DNA of 39,114 bases from Pseudomonas yamanorum (GTDB taxonomy: Bacteria > Pseudomonadota > Gammaproteobacteria > Pseudomonadales > Pseudomonadaceae). The notes beneath the pieces are model-generated. The model saw only the letters and a program-made list of their open reading frames with translations, did not search any database and was not told the origin of the DNA. Position 1 is the first letter of the stretch. Each line of letters starts with the position of its first letter. Shown here one piece after another: positions 33,698-39,114 of the stretch. The position numbers were made by a program, and so were the translations under genes. The DNA is taken from positions 77,851-116,964 of the forward strand of contig NZ_JACARE010000009.1 in assembly GCF_013386765.1 (NCBI RefSeq). The letters are read 5' to 3'.

Positions 33698-34198
33698 ATG
33701 CCCTCTTCCGAGTACGCAGTACAGACGCTTTACAGCAACCATCACGGCTGGCTCAACACCTGGTTGCGCAGCCGCCTGGGTAACGCCGCGGATGCTGCGG
33801 ACCTGGCCCAGGACACATTCGTGCGCCTGCTGCAAAAAACCGAACGCTTCGAACTCAAGGCCCCTCGCGCCTTCCTGCGCACCATCGCCCGGGGCTTGGT
33901 GATCGATCACTGGCGCCGCGAAGAAATCGAACGGGCTTATCTGGAATCCATCGCCCATTTGCCCGAAGCCGTGGCACCGAGCGCTGAGGAGCGTGCGTTG
34001 ATTCTGGAATTGCTGGAGTCCATCGCCCGACTTCTGGACGGGCTCAAGCCCAAGGTGCGTAAGGCGTTTTTACTGGCTCAGTGCGACGGCCTGACTTACA
34101 AGCAGATTGCGCAGCAGATGGGCGTGTCGTTGCGCTCGGTGGAACGGTATGTCGCTGAGGCGCTGTATCACTGTTATGTACTGCGGTATGAGGCATGA
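33698..34198 (+). CDS. FecI-type ECF sigma factor (iron starvation, FoxI-like)
   Basis: This 166-residue sigma factor has region 2 (DAADLAQDTFVRLLQKTERF, about 31-50, then DHWRREEIE) and region 4 with the helix-turn-helix GLTYKQIAQQMGVSLRSVER (about 129-148). There are no other domains. It directs RNA polymerase to the promoter of the siderophore receptor gene when the receptor signals through the FecR-type protein encoded next, with which it overlaps by ATGA. A Fur box lies upstream. The Fox-like label rests on the PepSY gene at the end of the locus and is not proven. Confidence 0.92.
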   Translation: MPSSEYAVQTLYSNHHGWLNTWLRSRLGNAADAADLAQDTFVRLLQKTERFELKAPRAFLRTIARGLVIDHWRREEIERAYLESIAHLPEAVAPSAEERALILELLESIARLLDGLKPKVRKAFLLAQCDGLTYKQIAQQMGVSLRSVERYVAEALYHCYVLRYEA

Positions 34199-35178
34199 CT
34201 TCGAGGGATAACGCGGCACGCGCAGGAATCGATCCGCAAGTGGTCAAGCAGGCCATCAGCTGGATGCTGCGCTTGCGTAACAATCGCGCCAATGTCCGCC
34301 TGAAGATGCAATGCGAGCACTGGCGCGAGGCTCATCATGAACACGAGCTGGCCTGGCAACGGGTGCAGGCTTTGCAACATGAATTGAGCAGCCAACTGGC
34401 GGCAATTCCCGGGGCCCATGTGGCGCTGGAGAGCAGCGCCCAGCAGCTCGGGCGCCGGCAAGCGTTGAAGGTGTTGTCGGGTGTGCTGTTAATGGGGTCG
34501 GCGGCCTGGGTCAGCCGGGACCTTACCGGCTGGCAACGCTGGACCTCGGACCTGGCCACCACCACCGGCGAACGCCGCAGCGTGCAATTGCCGGACGGCA
34601 CACGCCTGCAGCTCAATACCGACAGCGCAGTGGACCTGGACTTCAATCCGCAGCAACGCTTGATCACGCTGGTACGCGGGGAAATCCTGGTGACCTGTGC
34701 CGCGGCTGCGACTGCACCGCTGCTGGTTCGCAGCCGCCATGGTTTGTTTGAAGGCATCGACGGGCGTTTTGTCGTACGCCAGGACAGCGACTGCACCCGA
34801 TTGAGCGTCACCTCAGGCAACGTGGCGATTCATTCACCGCATACCGCAGACGGCCTGTTCACTCAGGTGCATGCAGGAGAAAGCTACCTGGTGCGTCAGA
34901 ACGAGGCCATCCTCGCGCCGCCTCTGGATATGGACGCCGGGGCCTGGGCAGATGGATTGATCGTCACCCGTAACATGCGCCTTGCCGACTTCCTGGCAGA
35001 GGTGGGGCGCTATCGCCATGGGTATCTGGGCTGCTCAAACGATATTGCAGACCTGCGTTTGTCCGGCGTTTTTCGACTGGAAGATCCCGAGAAATTGTTG
35101 GCGATTCTTCCGCAGACCTTACCTGTGCGCTTGCGCTACCGCACCCGCTGGTGGGTGAGTCTGGAGCGTCAGGCCTGA
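34195..35178 (+). CDS. FecR-type anti-sigma/transmembrane regulator
   Basis: This 327-residue regulator has a cytoplasmic DUF4880 segment (about 13-60, AISWMLRLRNN and HWREAHHEHELAW) that binds the sigma factor. One membrane helix follows (about 91-108) after a twin-Arg GRRQALKVL, then a periplasmic FecR domain (about 125-220) and a C-terminal STN-like region that meets the receptor's signalling domain. The usual ALGTRF-like segment, which holds the Gly-Thr self-cleavage site of FoxR-type proteins, reads GIDGRFVVRQ here (187-196), so the Gly-Thr is missing. It overlaps the sigma gene by ATGA. Confidence 0.9.
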   Translation: MTSRDNAARAGIDPQVVKQAISWMLRLRNNRANVRLKMQCEHWREAHHEHELAWQRVQALQHELSSQLAAIPGAHVALESSAQQLGRRQALKVLSGVLLMGSAAWVSRDLTGWQRWTSDLATTTGERRSVQLPDGTRLQLNTDSAVDLDFNPQQRLITLVRGEILVTCAAAATAPLLVRSRHGLFEGIDGRFVVRQDSDCTRLSVTSGNVAIHSPHTADGLFTQVHAGESYLVRQNEAILAPPLDMDAGAWADGLIVTRNMRLADFLAEVGRYRHGYLGCSNDIADLRLSGVFRLEDPEKLLAILPQTLPVRLRYRTRWWVSLERQA

Positions 35179-35283
35179 TTATTGTTGTCGCGCCTGATTT
35201 ATTTTTGGCGGCTTTTTTCCGTGAGTCCGGCTTAGACAGTAAGCATTTCAATCTGCCTTCAGCGACCTCTACGGATCTCGATA

Positions 35284-37776
35284 ATGACTGTGCGTTTTTT
35301 CAGTAACTCACCCTCTTCCTACCCTCTGCTCGGTAAAGCCGTACGTGCAGCGTTGCTGTCGACCACGATGGGCATCGGCTTGTTGCCGGTGGCCGGTGTC
35401 GCGGCTGATAGTGGGGTCGAGCGCATCAGCCAGCGCTATGACATCCCTGCCGGGGCGCTGAGCGATGTGCTCAACCAGTTTGCCCGCCAGGCAGGTATCA
35501 CTCTTTCCAGCACGCCTGCGCAGACTCAGGGCCGCCAGTCTGCCGGGCTGCACGGCGAGTATTCCGCGGAGCAGGGCCTTAGCCAGTTGCTCAATGGATC
35601 CGGCTTGCAGGCACAGCCACAGGACGACGTGAGTTTCGTGTTGCAGGCCCAACCCGAGAGCGAGGCGCTGACCTTGCCGACCACCGACATCAAAGGCTTC
35701 GCCCTGGGTAACGCCCTGGGCAGCATGGACGGCTACAACGCAACCCACAGCCAGATCGCCACCAAGACCAGTACCGCGCTGCTGGAGACATCACAGACGG
35801 TCTCAGTGGTGACCCGCGAGCAGATGGACGATCAGGGCTCGCAAACCGTTGCCCAGGCCATGCGTTACACCCCTGGTGTGCTGACCAACCCGTATGGCGC
35901 CACTCACCGCTATGACTATGTGGCGATGCGCGGCTTCAATGACGGTTCGGTGGATAACATTTATCTCGACGGTTTGAAGTCCATGGGGGACAGCGGGACC
36001 TACAGCACCATGCAGGTGGACCCGTATTTCCTCGAGCGGGTGGATATTCTCAAGGGCCCGTCGTCGGTACTGTACGGCCGCAGCTCGCCGGGTGGGCTGG
36101 TGGCGTTGACCAGCAAGAAACCGCTGTTTGAGCCTTACCATCAGGTACAGGCCACCGTGGGCTCGCAAGGGCAGCGCGGCATGGGTTTCGACTTCAGCGG
36201 CCCGGTGGATGACGACAAGCGTATTGCTTACCGCCTGACCGGGCTTGCGGATAAGTCCGACACACAATTCGACCATGCCAAGGAAAAACGCTACGCGCTG
36301 GCGCCGACCTTGAGCATCGACTTTACCGATGACACGTCGCTCACGCTCCAGGCCTACCTGCAACACGATCCCGACGGTGGCTACCACGGAGGCATGCCAG
36401 CAGATGGCGCGTTGCATCAGCGCAATGGCCAGCGGATCTCCAATCACTTCTTCGAGGGTGAGCCGGGCATTGATGGGTACAAGCGTGATCAGCAGTCGTT
36501 CGGCTATCAATTTGAGCACCGCTTCAACGATGTTTTCACGGCGCGACAGAACTTTCGTTATCTGGACTCCAAGGTCCGCTTGGATCAGGTGTACGCCTAT
36601 GGGTGGACTACGCCCACCAGTAATGAGCTGAACCGCTATTACTCAGGCGGTGACGAGAAGCTGCATGCATTCATCATCGACAACATGTTGCAGGCCGAAT
36701 TTTTTACCGGCGCGACCAAACACACGGTGTTGATGGGGGCTGACTATCAACGGCGCAAAACCGTGGTGGACTGGAGCAGCGGTTCGCTGGCACCGATCAA
36801 TGCGTTCAATCCGGTGTATGGCAACTCCGAGATCAGTTATTACAGCCCGACCAGCTACCTGCGTCGGCTTGAGCAGACCGGCGTTTACCTGCAAGACCTG
36901 ATTGAAATGGACAAGTGGCGGTTCTCCCTCGGGCTACGTCAGGACTGGGTCGAGACCTCTGATGAGAATCGCATTGCTGAGGTTGGCCGGCCGTTAGGTA
37001 CCGAGATCAGCGATAAACGTACCAAGCTAACCGGGCGTGCAGGAGCGCTTTATCTATTCGATAACGGTCTCGCGCCTTACGTCAGCTATTCGGAATCCTT
37101 CAACCCGAACTCCTACTCGGACAGCGCTGGTAATCCTTTGGCGCCTACCGACGGCACCCAGTGGGAGGTCGGCTTGAAATATCAGCCGCCGGGTACCGAC
37201 AACCTGTTCACCGCTTCGCTGTTCCGCATCGATCAGGAAAACCTGGCGACCAAGCTGCCGCAGGAAAACTTCTATCGCGCGGTAGGTGCTGTGCGCTCCC
37301 AAGGCCTGGAGTTGGAGGCGCATATGCAATTGACCGACAACCTCAAGTTGTTGGGCAGCTACACCTTCACCGACATCGAGTATTCGAAGTCGATGGTCAG
37401 CACGTTGAGCACTGCGGACAACGTGATCGAGAACAAGGGTAATTCGCCGACCCAGGCGCCGCGCCATATGGCTTCAATGTGGGCAGACTACAAATTCGAC
37501 AGCGGCGCCCTGGATGGCCTGCGCCTCGGTGGCGGTGTCCGTTATGTCGGCTACAGCTGGGCGGATGCGGAGAACACCATGAAGGTACCGGCCTACACGT
37601 TGTTTGATGCCTCGATGGGCTATGACTTGGGCAAGGTGGGGTTGAAGGGTGTGGATGTACGCCTGAATGCCAACAACCTGACGAACGAGTCCTACGTGGC
37701 GTCGTGCGCCAGTCTGAACTTCTGTTACCTGGGTGAAGAGCGCAACGTGAGTGCAACGGTGAGCTACCAGTTCTAA
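35284..37776 (+). CDS. TonB-dependent siderophore receptor with signalling domain (FoxA/FiuA-like)
   Basis: This 830-residue outer-membrane receptor starts with a signal peptide (to about residue 41, GVAA). A secretin/TonB short N-terminal signalling domain follows (about 50-122, RYDIPAGALSDVLNQFARQA), then a TonB-box-like segment (EALTLPTTDI, 128-137), a plug (about 165-280, with KGPSSVLYGRSSPGGLV) and a beta-barrel ending in the terminal aromatic ATVSYQF. A Cys pair lies in the last 30 residues (CASLNFC). It imports a ferric siderophore, probably a hydroxamate, and signals to the FecR/FecI pair. The ligand is inferred from the FoxB-like gene downstream and the family; other hydroxamate receptors fit as well. 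ACGGA lies 8 nt before the ATG. Confidence 0.92.
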   Translation: MTVRFFSNSPSSYPLLGKAVRAALLSTTMGIGLLPVAGVAADSGVERISQRYDIPAGALSDVLNQFARQAGITLSSTPAQTQGRQSAGLHGEYSAEQGLSQLLNGSGLQAQPQDDVSFVLQAQPESEALTLPTTDIKGFALGNALGSMDGYNATHSQIATKTSTALLETSQTVSVVTREQMDDQGSQTVAQAMRYTPGVLTNPYGATHRYDYVAMRGFNDGSVDNIYLDGLKSMGDSGTYSTMQVDPYFLERVDILKGPSSVLYGRSSPGGLVALTSKKPLFEPYHQVQATVGSQGQRGMGFDFSGPVDDDKRIAYRLTGLADKSDTQFDHAKEKRYALAPTLSIDFTDDTSLTLQAYLQHDPDGGYHGGMPADGALHQRNGQRISNHFFEGEPGIDGYKRDQQSFGYQFEHRFNDVFTARQNFRYLDSKVRLDQVYAYGWTTPTSNELNRYYSGGDEKLHAFIIDNMLQAEFFTGATKHTVLMGADYQRRKTVVDWSSGSLAPINAFNPVYGNSEISYYSPTSYLRRLEQTGVYLQDLIEMDKWRFSLGLRQDWVETSDENRIAEVGRPLGTEISDKRTKLTGRAGALYLFDNGLAPYVSYSESFNPNSYSDSAGNPLAPTDGTQWEVGLKYQPPGTDNLFTASLFRIDQENLATKLPQENFYRAVGAVRSQGLELEAHMQLTDNLKLLGSYTFTDIEYSKSMVSTLSTADNVIENKGNSPTQAPRHMASMWADYKFDSGALDGLRLGGGVRYVGYSWADAENTMKVPAYTLFDASMGYDLGKVGLKGVDVRLNANNLTNESYVASCASLNFCYLGEERNVSATVSYQF

Positions 37777-37792
37777 TCCCACTCGATTCATA

Positions 37793-37826
37793 CAAAGCCA
37801 GTTCCTGACTCCAGGCACTGGCTTTG
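37793..37826 (+). terminator. Stem-loop between receptor and PepSY genes
   Basis: CAAAGCCAGT and ACTGGCTTTG form a perfect 10-bp stem around a 14-nt loop. No T-run follows, so it may be a partial terminator or a stability element that lowers expression of the downstream gene relative to the receptor. Confidence 0.5.
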
Positions 37827-37847
37827 TCGTCTCTGCAGGAAAATTTT

Positions 37848-39023
37848 ATGCGCGCATTGATGGTTTTACTTCATCGCTACATCGGATTGGCGACGGCGTT
37901 GTTTTTGATGATGGCGGGGATCACGGGCAGCCTTTTGGCGTTTAACCATGAGCTGGATGAGTGGCTCAATCCAGGCTTCTATGAGGCGACGGCCAAGGGC
38001 TCGGCATTGCCACCAGGCGAACTGGTGGACACGCTGCAGGGGCAGCATCCCAAGCTGCAAGTCTGGTACATGGAGTATCCGCAGGAGGCCGGTCATACCG
38101 CCATGTTGGCGGCAGTTGCGAGAAACGATCCGGCGACCGGCAAACCCTTTGAGGAACCCAACCAGGTCTTCTATCTCGATCCGGTCAGCGGCGAAGAAAT
38201 GGGCCGGCGTTTTTGGGGCGCATGCTGCTTTCAGCGTGAGAACTTAATACCGTTCATTTTAGAGTTTCACTACAACCTCACGCTGCCGGGCAATTGGGGG
38301 TTGTGGCTGATGGGGCTGGTGGCGATTGCGTGGGTGTTAGATTGTTTTATCGCGCTGTGGCTGACCCTCCCGAGGGGCAAACCGTTCTGGAAGAAATGGT
38401 CGACGGCGTGGAAGATCAAGGGCGGTCATGCTTATCGGTTGAACTTCGATCTTCATCGCGCTGGCGGGTTGTGGCTTTGGCTGTTGTTGCTACCGATAGC
38501 GGTCAGCAGCGTGGCGATGAACTTGCCGAGCCAGGTGTTCAAGCCAGTTGTCTCGCTGTTTTCACCGGTTGAGCCAAGCGTCTATGAGGCTCGTGGCAGG
38601 CTGCCAAGCGAGCAATTGGGCGTGACGCAACTGAGTTATCAACAGGCCTATGAACGGGCACTGGAGGAAGGAAAGCGTCTGGGACTTACGGCTGCGATCG
38701 GAGAGCTGTATTACAGCTTTGAGTACAACTTCTATGGCGCGGGTTTTGGGCAACACGATACCGAGGCCCATGGGAAATCCTGGTTGTTTTTCCACGGGAC
38801 GGACGGGCGTCTATTAGGGCAGGAAATAGCAGGGCAAGGTACGTTGGGAGAGCGCTTTTATCGGCTGCAACTGCCGATCCATGGGGGCAGGATCATCGGG
38901 CTGACGGGGCAGGTGTTGATTGCACTGCTGGGCGTTGTGATCGCGATGCTATCTGCTACCGGGATCTATATCTGGTGGCGCAAGCTACTGGCCAGAAGAA
39001 GCGGTAAAGCACGCAGGGGTTGA
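37848..39023 (+). CDS. PepSY-TM inner-membrane protein (FoxB-like ferric-siderophore reductase)
   Basis: The product is 391 residues from the ATG at 37848, with AGGA 8 nt upstream. It has four hydrophobic helices (about 5-28, 145-175, 200-225 and 350-375) separated by a large periplasmic PepSY region. HRYIGLATALFLMMAGITGS at the start and the His in helix regions (FHYNLTLPGN, DLHRAGGLWLW) resemble heme-ligating residues of PepSY-TM reductases. It is encoded directly after the receptor gene, the position of FoxB, which reduces ferrioxamine to release iron. The function here is by analogy. Confidence 0.87.
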   Translation: MRALMVLLHRYIGLATALFLMMAGITGSLLAFNHELDEWLNPGFYEATAKGSALPPGELVDTLQGQHPKLQVWYMEYPQEAGHTAMLAAVARNDPATGKPFEEPNQVFYLDPVSGEEMGRRFWGACCFQRENLIPFILEFHYNLTLPGNWGLWLMGLVAIAWVLDCFIALWLTLPRGKPFWKKWSTAWKIKGGHAYRLNFDLHRAGGLWLWLLLLPIAVSSVAMNLPSQVFKPVVSLFSPVEPSVYEARGRLPSEQLGVTQLSYQQAYERALEEGKRLGLTAAIGELYYSFEYNFYGAGFGQHDTEAHGKSWLFFHGTDGRLLGQEIAGQGTLGERFYRLQLPIHGGRIIGLTGQVLIALLGVVIAMLSATGIYIWWRKLLARRSGKARRG

Positions 39024-39051
39024 GTCTGTTTTGCTTAGCCCTTAAACGACA

Positions 39052-39083
39052 AAACCCCTGTCTGCGCTAGCAGACAGGGGTTT
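39052..39083 (-). terminator. rRNA operon terminator
   Basis: AAACCCCTGTCTG and CAGACAGGGGTTT form a perfect 13-bp stem with a 6-nt loop. On the minus strand the stem runs into GGTTTTGTCG, giving a rho-independent terminator for the rRNA operon that enters from the right; it may also stop the PepSY transcript. Confidence 0.9.
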
Positions 39084-39094
39084 CGGAATTCAAT

Positions 39095-39114
39095 CTTGAC
39101 GATGACCTACTCTC
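39095..39114 (-). rRNA. rrf: 5S rRNA, 3' end (partial)
   Basis: The last 20 bases, read on the minus strand, give GAGAGTAGGTCATCGTCAAG, the conserved 3' end of Pseudomonas 5S rRNA. The rest of the gene lies beyond the window. The terminator at 39052-39083 follows directly. The exact 3' boundary is uncertain by a few bases. Confidence 0.85.

Overview
The window looks like a chromosomal segment of a Pseudomonas of the fluorescens group. The basis is high-GC coding, three pairs of inverted REP sequences of the type common in these genomes, an Mgo/Pvf biosynthetic operon, a FecI/FecR/TonB-receptor iron locus, and the 3' end of a 5S rRNA gene with a Pseudomonas-type terminal sequence at the right edge. 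No sequence search was run; family names come from motifs and synteny.

Left third (1-12.6 kb, mostly minus strand). A small membrane protein is followed by a five-gene operon (MarR, FUSC, DUF1656, HlyD, NodT) whose genes overlap by 4 nt at every junction; it encodes an AaeXAB/fusaric-acid-type efflux pump with its own regulator. Next come a class II Fic protein, a DUF2789 protein and a GT39-like membrane glycosyltransferase. Divergent from these is a plus-strand pair: a 720-residue exported protein of unknown function and a DUF3142 protein.

Middle (12.6-25.5 kb). A compact cassette of three overlapping plus-strand genes (winged-helix protein, AbiEii-like nucleotidyltransferase, PP2C phosphatase) follows a nearly perfect 32-bp palindrome. 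It resembles an AbiE/MenAT-type toxin-antitoxin module with an added phosphatase and is the best candidate here for an undescribed system. A second tripartite pump (DHA2 MFS, HlyD, NodT), a LysR regulator, and a TauD dioxygenase plus NitT/TauT-type ABC transporter operon follow on the minus strand. A GntR/FCD regulator is divergent from the TauD operon.

Right third (25.5-39.1 kb). The four-gene mgoBCAD (pvfABCD) operon encodes a heme-oxygenase-like DUF3050 protein, an AurF-type diiron N-oxygenase, an A-T-R NRPS and an SRPBCC protein, which in relatives make diazeniumdiolate/pyrazine-N-oxide signals (leudiazen/valdiazen type). A dCache chemoreceptor lies on the opposite strand. It is followed by a Fur-box-preceded iron-uptake unit: ECF sigma, FecR anti-sigma, TonB-dependent siderophore receptor with a signalling domain, and a PepSY-TM protein like the ferrioxamine reductase FoxB. 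The window ends in a convergent rRNA operon terminator and the last bases of a 5S rRNA gene.
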